A stretch of DNA of 64,000 nt from Lasioglossum baleicum (lineage: Eukaryota; Arthropoda; Insecta; Hymenoptera; Halictidae): positions 62,001 through 126,000 of the forward strand of contig NW_027469108.1 of the NCBI RefSeq assembly GCF_051020765.1. The letters run 5' to 3'. A program made the position numbers and the translations under genes. The notes beneath the pieces were generated by a model. That model made no database searches. It had not been told where the DNA came from and saw only the letters and a program-made list of their open reading frames with translations. This document shows positions 46,296 to 59,205 of this stretch, one piece after another. Within the stretch, counting starts at the first letter, position 1. Each line of letters starts with the position of its first letter.

Positions 46296-49012
46296 TTGAG
46301 CGAATCGACTTGTAACTTCGAGGTTACGAATCCGACTCTACATTTGGGTTTACATTTTCCATTAATTTTAAAGGGGGGGGGGGTTGGGGAGATGGCGATG
46401 ACAGACCAATTGCGCACCTCCCCGCCACCATCGTCGCTACCGACGACCTCGACCTCGAGCCGAGCCGAGCCGAGCGGGGCCGAAGGCCCGACGGGCTCCC
46501 GGAAAACTCGGAAAGGCGATATACCTTTAATTCCCAGTTTTCCGTAACTTTCTCGATGACGTCAAATTAGTGAAAAATCAAAGTTTCTTTGTCGCCGTAT
46601 AGCTCGAGAACGGGTCGACGGGTGCGGGCGAGAGTAGGCTCGTCGGACGGAGGACGCGGAGACGAAGGTTTACCGCTCGAAAAATTCGCGAAAATTCGCG
46701 AAAAATTTTTTACGTGTGCATCGGTAACGCGCGTCGTCTTCGGCGAAGGATAACTTACCGACCACCACCGTCAGTGGTCGGTAACGCTCGGGGAGTATAA
46801 GCTGCCGCGTTAAAAATGAAACCCGAATTTCGGCGCTTCCCGGGTCAGGGCTGAAAAGGGCCGGAAAGAAAATAACTGATTCAAACGTTCGAATTTAACG
46901 CCAACTTCGTGATGCTGACTTCGCATCCGTGGCGAGTGCCGCCACTGTCGCCGCGTTTTCTCTCCCTTGATAGTTGAGCGAATCGACTTGTAACTTCGAG
47001 GTTACGAATCCGACTCTACGTTTGGGTTTACATTTTCCATTAATTTTAAAGGGGTGGGGGGGTTGGGGAGATGGCGATGACAGACCAATTGCGCACCTCC
47101 CCGCCACCATCGTCGCTACCGACGACCTCGACCTCGAGCCGAGCCGAGCCGAGCGGGGCCGAAGGCCCGACGGGCTCCCGGAAAACTCGGAAAGGCGATA
47201 TACCTTTAATTCCCAGTTTTCCGTAACTTTCTCGATGACGTCAAATTAGTGAAAAATCAAAGTTTCTTTGTCGCCGTATAGCTCGAGAACGGGTCGACGG
47301 GTGCGGGCGAGAGTAGGCTCGTCGGACGGAGGACGCGGAGACGAAGGTTTACCGCGCGAAAAATTCGCGAAAATTCGCGAAAAATTTTTTACGTGTGTAT
47401 CGGTAACGCGCGTCGTCTTCGGCGGAGGATAACTTACCGACCACCACCGGCAGTGGTCGGTAACGCTCGGGGAGTATAAGCTGCCGCGTTAAAAATGAAA
47501 CCCGAATTTCGGCGCTTCCACGGTTCAGGGCTGAAAAGGGCCGGAAAGAAAATAACTGATTCAAACGTTCGAATTTAACGCCAACTTCGTGATGCTGACT
47601 TCGCATCCGTGGCGAGTGCCGCCACAGTCGCCGCGTTTTCTCCCCCTTGATAGTTGAGCGAATCGACTTGTAACTTCGAGGTTACGAATCCGACTCTACG
47701 TTTGGGTTTACATTTTCCATTAATTTTAAAGGGGAGGGGGGGTTGGGGAGATGGCGATGATAGACCAATTGCGCACCTCCCCGCCACCATCGTCGCTACC
47801 GACGACCTCGACCTCGAGCCGAGCCGAGCCGAGCGGGGCCGAAGGCCCGACGGGCTCCCGGAAAACTCGGAAAGGCGATATACCTTTAATTCCCAGTTTT
47901 CCGTAACTTTCTCGATGACGTCAAATTAGTGAAAAATCAAAGTTTCTTTGTCGCCGTATAGCTCGAGAACGGGTCGACGGGTGCGGGCGAGAGTAGGCTC
48001 GTCGGACGGAGGACGCGGAGACGAAGGTTTACCGCTCGAAAAATTCGCGAAAATTCGCGAAAAATTTTTTACGTGTGCATCGGTAACGCGCGTCGTCTTC
48101 GGCGAAGGATAACTTACCGACCACCACCGTCAGTGGTCGGTAACGCTCGGGGAGTATAAGCTGCCGCGTTAAAAATGAAACCCGAATTTCGGCGCTTCCC
48201 GGGTCAGGGCTGAAAAGGGCCGGAAAGAAAATAACTGATTCAAACGTTCGAATTTAACGCCAACTTCGTGATGCTGACTTCGCATCCGTGGCGAGTGCCG
48301 CCACTGTCGCCGCGTTTTCTCTCCCTTGATAGTTGAGCGAATCGACTTGTAACTTCGAGGTTACGAATCCGACTCTACGTTTGGGTTTACATTTTCCATT
48401 AATTTTAAAGGGGTGGGGGGGTTGGGGAGATGGCGATGACAGACCAATTGCGCACCTCCCCGCCACCATCGTCGCTACCGACGACCTCGACCTCGAGCCG
48501 AGCCGAGCCGAGCGGGGCCGAAGGCCCGACGGGCTCCCGGAAAACTCGGAAAGGCGATATACCTTTAATTCCCAGTTTTCCGTAACTTTCTCGATGACGT
48601 CAAATTAGTGAAAAATCAAAGTTTCTTTGTCGCCGTATAGCTCGAGAACGGGTCGACGGGTGCGGGCGAGAGTAGGCTCGTCGGACGGAGGACGCGGAGA
48701 CGAAGGTTTACCGCGCGAAAAATTCGCGAAAATTCGCGAAAAATTTTTTACGTGTGTATCGGTAACGCGCGTCGTCTTCGGCGGAGGATAACTTACCGAC
48801 CACCACCGGCAGTGGTCGGTAACGCTCGGGGGGTATAAGCTGCCGCGTTAAAAATGAAACCCGAATTTCGGCGCTTCCACGGTTCAGGGCTGAAAAGGGC
48901 CGGAAAGAAAATAACTGATTCAAACGTTCGAATTTAACGCCAACTTCGTGATGCTGACTTCGCATCCGTGGCGAGTGCCGCCACAGTCGCCGCGTTTTCT
49001 CTCCCTTGATAG
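46296..49012. repeat. 2,717-bp tetramer higher-order repeat (copy 2 of 3)
   Basis: Same unit order, same unit lengths and the same diagnostic variants as 43579-46295. I found no difference at any site compared by eye, which implies very recent duplication. Confidence 0.9.
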
Positions 49013-51729
49013 TTGAGCGAATCGACTTGTAACTTCGAGGTTACGAATCCGACTCTACATTTGGGTTTACATTTTCCATTAATTTTAAAGGGGGGGGGGG
49101 TTGGGGAGATGGCGATGACAGACCAATTGCGCACCTCCCCGCCACCATCGTCGCTACCGACGACCTCGACCTCGAGCCGAGCCGAGCCGAGCGGGGCCGA
49201 AGGCCCGACGGGCTCCCGGAAAACTCGGAAAGGCGATATACCTTTAATTCCCAGTTTTCCGTAACTTTCTCGATGACGTCAAATTAGTGAAAAATCAAAG
49301 TTTCTTTGTCGCCGTATAGCTCGAGAACGGGTCGACGGGTGCGGGCGAGAGTAGGCTCGTCGGACGGAGGACGCGGAGACGAAGGTTTACCGCTCGAAAA
49401 ATTCGCGAAAATTCGCGAAAAATTTTTTACGTGTGCATCGGTAACGCGCGTCGTCTTCGGCGAAGGATAACTTACCGACCACCACCGTCAGTGGTCGGTA
49501 ACGCTCGGGGAGTATAAGCTGCCGCGTTAAAAATGAAACCCGAATTTCGGCGCTTCCCGGGTCAGGGCTGAAAAGGGCCGGAAAGAAAATAACTGATTCA
49601 AACGTTCGAATTTAACGCCAACTTCGTGATGCTGACTTCGCATCCGTGGCGAGTGCCGCCACTGTCGCCGCGTTTTCTCTCCCTTGATAGTTGAGCGAAT
49701 CGACTTGTAACTTCGAGGTTACGAATCCGACTCTACGTTTGGGTTTACATTTTCCATTAATTTTAAAGGGGTGGGGGGGTTGGGGAGATGGCGATGACAG
49801 ACCAATTGCGCACCTCCCCGCCACCATCGTCGCTACCGACGACCTCGACCTCGAGCCGAGCCGAGCCGAGCGGGGCCGAAGGCCCGACGGGCTCCCGGAA
49901 AACTCGGAAAGGCGATATACCTTTAATTCCCAGTTTTCCGTAACTTTCTCGATGACGTCAAATTAGTGAAAAATCAAAGTTTCTTTGTCGCCGTATAGCT
50001 CGAGAACGGGTCGACGGGTGCGGGCGAGAGTAGGCTCGTCGGACGGAGGACGCGGAGACGAAGGTTTACCGCGCGAAAAATTCGCGAAAATTCGCGAAAA
50101 ATTTTTTACGTGTGTATCGGTAACGCGCGTCGTCTTCGGCGGAGGATAACTTACCGACCACCACCGGCAGTGGTCGGTAACGCTCGGGGAGTATAAGCTG
50201 CCGCGTTAAAAATGAAACCCGAATTTCGGCGCTTCCACGGTTCAGGGCTGAAAAGGGCCGGAAAGAAAATAACTGATTCAAACGTTCGAATTTAACGCCA
50301 ACTTCGTGATGCTGACTTCGCATCCGTGGCGAGTGCCGCCACAGTCGCCGCGTTTTCTCCCCCTTGATAGTTGAGCGAATCGACTTGTAACTTCGAGGTT
50401 ACGAATCCGACTCTACGTTTGGGTTTACATTTTCCATTAATTTTAAAGGGGAGGGGGGGTTGGGGAGATGGCGATGATAGACCAATTGCGCACCTCCCCG
50501 CCACCATCGTCGCTACCGACGACCTCGACCTCGAGCCGAGCCGAGCCGAGCGGGGCCGAAGGCCCGACGGGCTCCCGGAAAACTCGGAAAGGCGATATAC
50601 CTTTAATTCCCAGTTTTCCGTAACTTTCTCGATGACGTCAAATTAGTGAAAAATCAAAGTTTCTTTGTCGCCGTATAGCTCGAGAACGGGTCGACGGGTG
50701 CGGGCGAGAGTAGGCTCGTCGGACGGAGGACGCGGAGACGAAGGTTTACCGCTCGAAAAATTCGCGAAAATTCGCGAAAAATTTTTTACGTGTGCATCGG
50801 TAACGCGCGTCGTCTTCGGCGAAGGATAACTTACCGACCACCACCGTCAGTGGTCGGTAACGCTCGGGGAGTATAAGCTGCCGCGTTAAAAATGAAACCC
50901 GAATTTCGGCGCTTCCCGGGTCAGGGCTGAAAAGGGCCGGAAAGAAAATAACTGATTCAAACGTTCGAATTTAACGCCAACTTCGTGATGCTGACTTCGC
51001 ATCCGTGGCGAGTGCCGCCACTGTCGCCGCGTTTTCTCTCCCTTGATAGTTGAGCGAATCGACTTGTAACTTCGAGGTTACGAATCCGACTCTACGTTTG
51101 GGTTTACATTTTCCATTAATTTTAAAGGGGTGGGGGGGTTGGGGAGATGGCGATGACAGACCAATTGCGCACCTCCCCGCCACCATCGTCGCTACCGACG
51201 ACCTCGACCTCGAGCCGAGCCGAGCCGAGCGGGGCCGAAGGCCCGACGGGCTCCCGGAAAACTCGGAAAGGCGATATACCTTTAATTCCCAGTTTTCCGT
51301 AACTTTCTCGATGACGTCAAATTAGTGAAAAATCAAAGTTTCTTTGTCGCCGTATAGCTCGAGAACGGGTCGACGGGTGCGGGCGAGAGTAGGCTCGTCG
51401 GACGGAGGACGCGGAGACGAAGGTTTACCGCGCGAAAAATTCGCGAAAATTCGCGAAAAATTTTTTACGTGTGTATCGGTAACGCGCGTCGTCTTCGGCG
51501 GAGGATAACTTACCGACCACCACCGGCAGTGGTCGGTAACGCTCGGGGGGTATAAGCTGCCGCGTTAAAAATGAAACCCGAATTTCGGCGCTTCCACGGT
51601 TCAGGGCTGAAAAGGGCCGGAAAGAAAATAACTGATTCAAACGTTCGAATTTAACGCCAACTTCGTGATGCTGACTTCGCATCCGTGGCGAGTGCCGCCA
51701 CAGTCGCCGCGTTTTCTCTCCCTTGATAG
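49013..51729. repeat. 2,717-bp tetramer higher-order repeat (copy 3 of 3)
   Basis: A third copy with unit lengths 678, 680, 679 and 680 bp and the same markers. The next unit (51730) has GGGGTGGGGGGG instead of the expected G11, so the repeat ends here. Its last two units, at 50371 and 51050, also serve as the first two units of the third 31314-like module. Confidence 0.9.
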
Positions 51730-53088
51730 TTGAGCGAATCGACTTGTAACTTCGAGGTTACGAATCCGACTCTACGTTTGGGTTTACATTTTCCATTAAT
51801 TTTAAAGGGGTGGGGGGGTTGGGGAGATGGCGATGACAGACCAATTGCGCACCTCCCCGCCACCATCGTCGCTACCGACGACCTCGACCTCGAGCCGAGC
51901 CGAGCCGAGCGGGGCCGAAGGTCCGACGGGCTCCAGGGAAACTCGGAAAGGCGATATACCTTTAATTCCCAGTTTTCCGTAACTTTCTCGATGACGTCAA
52001 ATTAGTGAAAAATCAAAGTTTCTTTGTCGCCGTATAGCTCGAGAACGGGTGGACGGGTGCGGGCAAGAGTAGGCTCGTCGGACGGAGGACGCGGAGACGA
52101 AGGTTTACCGCGCGAAAAATTCGCGAAAAATTTTTTACGTGCGCATCGGTAACGCGCGTCGTCTTCGGCGGAGGATAACTTACCGACCACCACCAGCAGT
52201 GGTCGGTAACGCTCGGGGGGTATAAGCTGCCGCGTTAAAAATGAAACCCGAATTTCGGCGCTTCCACGGCTCAGGGCTGAAATGGGCCGGAAAAAAAATA
52301 ACTGATTCAAACGTTCGAATTTAACGCCAACTTCGTGATGCTGACTTCGCATCCGTGGCGAGTGCCGCCACAGTCGCCGCGTTTTCTCTCCCTTGATAGT
52401 TGAGCGAATCGACTTGTAACTTCGAGGTTGCGAATCCGACTCTACGTTTGGGTTTACATTTTCCATTAATTTTAAAGGGGAGGGGGGGTTGGGGAGATGG
52501 CGATGACAGACCAATTGCCCACCTCCCCGCCACCATCGTCGCTACCGACGACCTCGACCTCGAGCCGAGCCGAGCCGAGCCGAGCCGAGCGGGGTCGAAG
52601 GCCCGACGTGATCCCGGAAAATTCGGAAAGGCAATATACCTTTAATTTCCAGTTGGCCGTAACTTTTTCGGTGACGTCAAATTAGTGAAAAATCAAAGTT
52701 TCTTTGTCGCCGTATAGCTCGAGAACGGGTCGACGGGTGCGGGCGAGAGTAGGCTCGTCGGACGGAGGACGCGGGACGAAGGTTTACCGCGCGAAAAATT
52801 CGCGGAAATTTGCGAAAAATTTTTTACGTGTGCATCGGTAACGCGCGTCGTCCTCGGCGGAGGATAACTTACCGACCACCACCGGCAGTGGTCGGTAACG
52901 CTCGGGGGGTATAAGCTGCCGCGTTAAAAATGAAACCCGAATTTCGGCGCTTCCACGGTTCAGGGCTGAAAAGGGCCGGAAAGAAAATAACTGATTCAAA
53001 CGTTCGAATTTAACGCCAACTTCGTGATGCTGACTTCGCATCCGTGGCGAGTGCCGCCACAGTCGCCGCGTTTTCTCTCCCTTGATAG
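51730..53088. repeat. End of four-unit module copy 3 (GTGCGCATC and Q units)
   Basis: The 51730 unit is 670 bp because it has one TTCGCGAA motif instead of two. It carries private changes (GAAGGTCCGACGG, CTCCAGGGAAAC, GGGCAAGAG) plus the GTGCGCATC and CACCAGCA markers. The 52400 unit is Q-type with a private TTTAATTTCCAG. Together with the units at 50371 and 51050 they rebuild the module seen at 31314 and 38799. Confidence 0.8.
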
Positions 53089-56000
53089 TTGAGCGAATCG
53101 ACTTGTAACTTCGAGGTTACGAATCCGACTCTACGTTTGGGTTTACATTTTCCATTAATTTTAAAGGGGGGGGGGGTTGGGGAGATGGCGATGACAGACC
53201 AATTGCGCACCTCCCCGCCACCATCGTCGCTACCGACGACCTCGACCTCGAGCCGAGCCGAGCCGAGCGGGGCCGAAGGCCCGACGGGCTCCCGGAAAAC
53301 TCGGAAAGGCGATATACCTTTAATTCCCAGTTTTCCGTAACTTTCTCGATGACGTCAAATTAGTGAAAAATCAAAGTTTCTTTGTCGCCGTATAGCTCGA
53401 GAACGGGTCGACGGGTGCGGGCGAGAGTAGGCTCGTCGGACGGAGGACGCGGAGACGAAGGTTTACCGCTCGAAAAATTCGCGAAAATTCGCGAAAAATT
53501 TTTTACGTGTGCATCGGTAACGCGCGTCGTCTTCGGCGGAGGATAACTTACCGACCACCACCGGCAGTGGTCGGTAACGCTCGGGGGGTATAAGCTGCCG
53601 CGTTAAAAATGAAACCCGAATTTCGGCGCTTCCACGGTTCAGGGCTGAAAAGGGCCGGAAAGAAAATAACTGATTCAAACGTTCGAATTTAACGCCAACT
53701 TCGTGATGCTGACTTCGCATCCGTGGCGAGTGCCGCCACAGTCGCCGCGTTTTCTCTCCCTTGATAGTTGAGCGAATCGACTTGTAACTTCGAGGTTACG
53801 AATCCGACTCTACGTTTGGGTTTACATTTTCCATTAATTTTAAAGGGGAGGGGGGGTTGGGGAGATGGCGATGACAGACCAATTGCGCACCTCCCCGCCA
53901 CCATCGTCGCTACCGACGACCTCGACCTCGAGCCGAGCCGAGCCGAGCGGGGCCGAAGGCCCGACGGGCTCCCGGAAAACTCGGAAAGGCGATATACCTT
54001 TAATTCCCAGTTATCCGTAACTTTCTCGATGACGTCAAATTAGTGAAAAATCAAAGTTTCTTTGTCGCCGTATAGCTCGAGAACGGGTCGACGGGTGCGG
54101 GCGAGAGTAGGCTCTTCGGACGGTAGACGCGGAGACGAAGGTTTACCGCGCGAAAAATTCGCGAAAATTCGCGAAAAATTTTTTACGTGTGCATCGGTAA
54201 CGCGCGTCGTCTTCGGCGGAGGATAACTTACCGACCACCACCGGCAGTGGTCGGTAACGCTCGGGGGGTATAAGCTGCCGCGTTAAAAATGAAACCCGAA
54301 TTTCGGCGCTTCCACGGTTCAGGGCTGAAAAGGGCCGGAAAGAAAATAACTGATTCAAACGTTCGAATTTAACGCCAACTTCGTGATGCTGACTTCGCAT
54401 CCGTGGCGAGTGCCGCCACAGTCGCCGCGTTTTCTCTCCCTTGATAGTTGAGCGAATCGACTTGTAACTTCGAGGTTACGAATCCGACTCTACGTTTGGG
54501 TTTACATTTTCCATTAATTTTAAAGGGGAGGGGGGGTTGGGGAGATGGCGATGACAGACCAATTGCGCACCTCCCCGCCACCATCGTCGCTACCGACGAC
54601 CTCGACCTCGAGCCGAGCCGAGCCGAGCGGGGCCGAAGGCCCGACGGACTCCCGGGAAACTCGGAAAGGCGATATACCTTTAATTCCCAGTTTTCCGTAA
54701 CTTTCTCGATGACGTCAAATTAGTGAAAAATCAAAGTTTCTTTGTCGCCGTATAGCTCGAGAACGGGTCGACGGGTGCGGGCGAGAGTAGGCTCGTCGGA
54801 CGTAGGACGCGGAGACGAAGGTTTACCGCGCGAAAAATTCGCGAAAATTCGCGAAAAATTTTTTACGTGTGCATCGGTAACGCGCGTCGTCTTCGGCGGA
54901 GGATAACTTACCGACCACCACCGGCAGTGGTCGGTAACGCTCGGGGGGTATAAGCTGCCGCGTTAAAAATGAAACCCGAATTTCGGCGCTTCCACGGTTC
55001 AGGGCTGAAAAGGGCCGGAAAGAAAATAACTGATTCAAACGTTCGAATTTAACGCCAACTTCGTGATGCTGACTTCGCATCCGTGGCGAGTGCCGCCACA
55101 GTCGCCGCGTTTTCTCCCCCTTGATAGTTGAGCGAATCGACTTGTAACTTCGAGGTTACGAATCCGACTCTACGTTTGGGTTTACATTTTCCATTAATTT
55201 TAAAGGGGAGGGGGGGTTGGGGAGATGGCGATGACAGACCAATTGCGCACCTCCCCGCCACCATCGTCGCTACCGACGACCTCGACCTCGAGCCGAGCCG
55301 AGCCGAGCCGGGCCGAAGGCCCGACGGGCTCCCGGAAAACTCGGAAAGGCGATATACCTTTAATTCCCAGTTTTCCGTAACTTTCTCGATGACGTCAAAT
55401 TAGTGAAAAATCAAAGTTTCTTTGTCGCCGTATAGCTCGAGAACGGGTCGACGGGTGCGGGCGAGAGTAGGCTCGTCGGACGGAGGACGCGGAGACGAAG
55501 GTTTACCGCTCGAAAAATTCGCGAAAATTCGCGAAAAATTTTTTACGTGTGCATCGGTAACGCGCGTCGTCTTCGGCGAAGGATAACTTACCGACCACCA
55601 CCGTCAGTGGTCGGTAACGCTCGGGGAGTATAAGCTGCCGCGTTAAAAATGAAACCCGAATTTCGGCGCTTCCCGGGTCAGGGCTGAAAAGGGCCGGAAA
55701 GAAAATAACTGATTCAAACGTTCGAATTTAACGCCAACTTCGTGATGCTGACTTCGCATCCGTGGCGAGTGCCGCCACTGTCGCCGCGTTTTCTCTCCCT
55801 TGATAGTTGAGCGAATCGACTTGAACCTTCGAGGTTACGAATCCGACTCTACGTTTGGGTTTACATTTTCCATTAATTTTAAAGGGGTGGGGGGGTTGGG
55901 GAGATGGCGATGACAGACCAATTGCGCACTACCCCGCCACCATCGTCGCAACCGACGACCTCGACCTCGAGCCGAGCCGAGCAGAGCGGGGCCGAAGGCC

Positions 56001-59000
56001 CGACGGGCTCCCGGAAAACTCGGAAAGGCGATATACCTTTAATTCCCAGTTTTCCGTAACTTTCTCGATGACGTCAAATTAGTGAAAAATCAAAGTTTCT
56101 TTGTCGCCTTATAGCTCGAGAACGGGTCGACGGGTGCGGGCGAGAGTAGGCTCGTCGGACGGAGGACGCGGAGACGAAGGTTTACCGCGCGAAAAATTCG
56201 CGAAAATTCGCGAAAAATTTTTTACGTGTGCATCGGTAACGCGCGTCGTCTTCGGCGGAGGATAACTTACCGACCACCACCGGCAGTGGTCGGTAACGCT
56301 CGGGGGGTATAAGCTGCCGCGTTAAAAATGAAACCCGAATTTCAGCGCTTCCACGGTTCAGGGCTGAAAAGGGCCGGAAAGAAAATAACTGATTCAAACG
56401 TTCGAATTTAACGCCAACTTCGTGATGCTGACTTCGCATCCGTGGCGAGTGCCGCCACAGTCGCCGCGTTTTCTCTCCCTTGATAGTTGAGCGAATCGAC
56501 TTGTAACTTCGAGGTTACGAATCCGACTCTACGTTTGGGTTTACATTTTCCATTAATTTTAAAGGGGAGGGGGGGTTGGGGAGATGGCGATGACAGACCA
56601 ATTGCGCACCTCCCCGCCACCATCGTCGCTACCGACGACCTCGACCTCGAGCCGAGCCGAGCCGAGCGGGGCCGAAGGCCCGACGGGCTCCCGGAAAACT
56701 CGGAAAGGCGATATACCTTTAATTCCCAGTTTTCCGTAACTTTCTCGATGACGTCAAATTAGTGAAAAATCAAAGTTTCTTTGTCGCCGTATAGCTCGAG
56801 AACGGGTCGACGGGTGCGGGCGAGAGTAGGCTCGTCGGACGTAGGACGCGGAGACGAAGGTTTACCGATCGAAAAATTCGCGAAAATTCGCGAAAAATTT
56901 TTTACGTGTGCATCGGTAACGCGCGTCGTCTTCGGCGGAGGATAACTTACCGACCACCACCGGCAGTGGTCGGTAACGCTCGGGGGGTATAAGCTGCCGC
57001 GTTAAAAATGAAACCCGAATTTCGGCGCTTCCACGGTTCAGGGCTGAAAAGGGCCGGAAAGAAAATAACTGATTCAAACGTTCGAATTTAACGCCAACTT
57101 CGTGATGCTGACTTCGCATCCGTGGCGAGTGCCGCCACAGTCGCCGCGTTTTCTCTCCCTTGATAGTTGAGCGAATCGACTTGTAACTTCGAGGTTACGA
57201 ATCCGACTCTACGTTTGGGTTTACATTTTCCATTAATTTTAAAGGGGTGAGGGGGTTGGGGAGATGGCGATGACAGACCAATTGCGCACCTCCCCGCCAC
57301 CATCGTCGCTACCGACGACCTCGACCTCGAGCCGAGCCGAGCCGAGCGGGGCCGAAGGCCCGACGGGCTCCCGGAAAACTCGGAAAGGCGATATACCTTT
57401 AATTCCCAGTTTTCCGTAACTTTCTCGATGACGTCAAATTAGTGAAAAATCAAAGTTTCTTTGTCGCCGTATAGCTCGAGAACGGGTCGACGGGTGCGGG
57501 CGAGAGTAGGCTCTTCGGACGGTAGACGCGGAGACGGAGGTTTACCGCGCGAAAAATTCGCGAAAATTCGCGAAAAATTTTTTACGTGTGCATCGGTAAC
57601 GCGCGTCGTCTTCGGCGAAGGATAACTTACCGACCACCACCGGCAGTGGTCGGTTACGCTCGGGGGGTATAAGCTGCCGCGTTAAAAATGAAACCCGAAT
57701 TTCGGCGCTTCCACGGTTCAGGGCTGAAAAGGGCCGGAAAGAAAATAACTGATTCAAACGTTCGAATTTAACGCCAACTTCGTGATGCTGACTTCGCATC
57801 CGTGGCGAGTGCCGCCACAGTCGCCGCGTTTTCTCCCCCTTGATAGTTGAGCGAATCGACTTGTAACTTCGAGGTTACGAATCCGACTCTACGTTTGGGT
57901 TTACATTTTCCATTAATTTTAAAGGGGTGGGGGGGTTGGGGAGATGGCGATGACAGACCAATTGCGCACCTCCCCGCCACCATCGTCGCTACCGACGACC
58001 TCGACCTCGAGCCGAGCCGAGCCGAGCGGGGCCGAAGGCCCGACGGGCTCCCGGAAAACTCGGAAAGGCGATATACCTTTAATTCCCAGTTTTCCGTAAC
58101 TTTCTCGATGACGTCAAATTAGTGAAAAATCAAAGTTTCTTTGTCGCCGTATAGCTCGAGAACGGGTCGACGGGTGCGGGCGAGAGTAGGCTCGTCGGAC
58201 GGAGGACGCGGAGACGAAGGTTTACCGCTCGAAAAATTCGCGAAAATTCGCGAAAAATTTTTTACGTGTGCATCGGTAACGCGCGTCGTCTTCGGCGAAG
58301 GATAACTTACCGACCACCACCGTCAGTGGTCGGTAACGCTCGGGGAGTATAAGCTGCCGCGTTAAAAATGAAACCCGAATTTCGGCGCTTCCCGGGTCAG
58401 GGCTGAAAAGGGCCGGAAAGAAAATAACTGATTCAAACGTTCGAATTTAACGCCAACTTCGTGATGCTGACTTCGCATCCGTGGCGAGTGCCGCCACTGT
58501 CGCCGCGTTTTCTCTCCCTTGATAGTTGAGCGAATCGACTTGTAACTTCGAGGTTACGAATCCGACTCTACGTTTGGGTTTACATTTTCCATTAATTTTA
58601 AAGGGGTGGGGGGGTTGGGGAGATGGCGATGACAGACCAATTGCGCACCTCCCCGCCACCATCGTCGCTACCGACGACCTCGACCTCGAGCCGAGCCGAG
58701 CCGAGCGGGGCCGAAGGCCCGACGGGCTCCCGGAAAACTCGGAAAGGCGATATACCTTTAATTCCCAGTTTTCCGTAACTTTCTCGATGACGTCAAATTA
58801 GTGAAAAATCAAAGTTTCTTTGTCGCCGTATAGCTCGAGAACGGGTCGACGGGTGCGGGCGAGAGTAGGCTCGTCGGACGTAGGACGCGGAGACGAAGGT
58901 TTACCGATCGAAAAATTCGCGAAAATTCGCGAAAAATTTTTTACGTGTGCATCGGTAACGCGCGTCGTCTTCGGCGGAGGATAACTTACCGACCACCACC

Positions 59001-59205
59001 GGCAGTGGTCGGTAACGCTCGGGGGGTATAAGCTGCCGCGTTAAAAATGAAACCCGAATTTCGGCGCTTCCACGGTTCAGGGCTGAAAAGGGCCGGAAAG
59101 AAAATAACTGATTCAAACGTTCGAATTTAACGCCAACTTCGTGATGCTGACTTCGCATCCGTGGCGAGTGCCGCCACAGTCGCCGCGTTTTCTCTCCCTT
59201 GATAG
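53089..59205. repeat. Mixed run of satellite units right of the core
   Basis: Nine units of 679-680 bp. The 53768 unit has CAGTTATCCG and CTCTTCGGACGGTAGACG; 54448 has GACGGACTCC and GACGTAGGACG; 55128 is C-type; 55807 has TTGAACCTTCG at its start and CGCCTTATAG; 56487 and 57167 repeat the marker pair GACGTAGGACG then GGGGTGAGGGGG seen at 36081 and 36760; 57847 is C-type with GGGGTGGGGGGG. No regular period is evident. Confidence 0.8.

Noticed and set aside
43579..51729. The threefold block as a pure assembly artefact
   Set aside because: Cannot be excluded without reads, but the block begins and ends inside related units and is flanked by similar but non-identical higher-order repeats, which a simple assembly stutter would not produce.
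52002..52514. A 170-codon minus-strand open frame, the longest in the window
   Set aside because: It is the fusion of two recurring short frames after the 51730 unit lost one TTCGCGAA copy (10 bp). Its parts appear separately in other units, so it is an accident of an indel.
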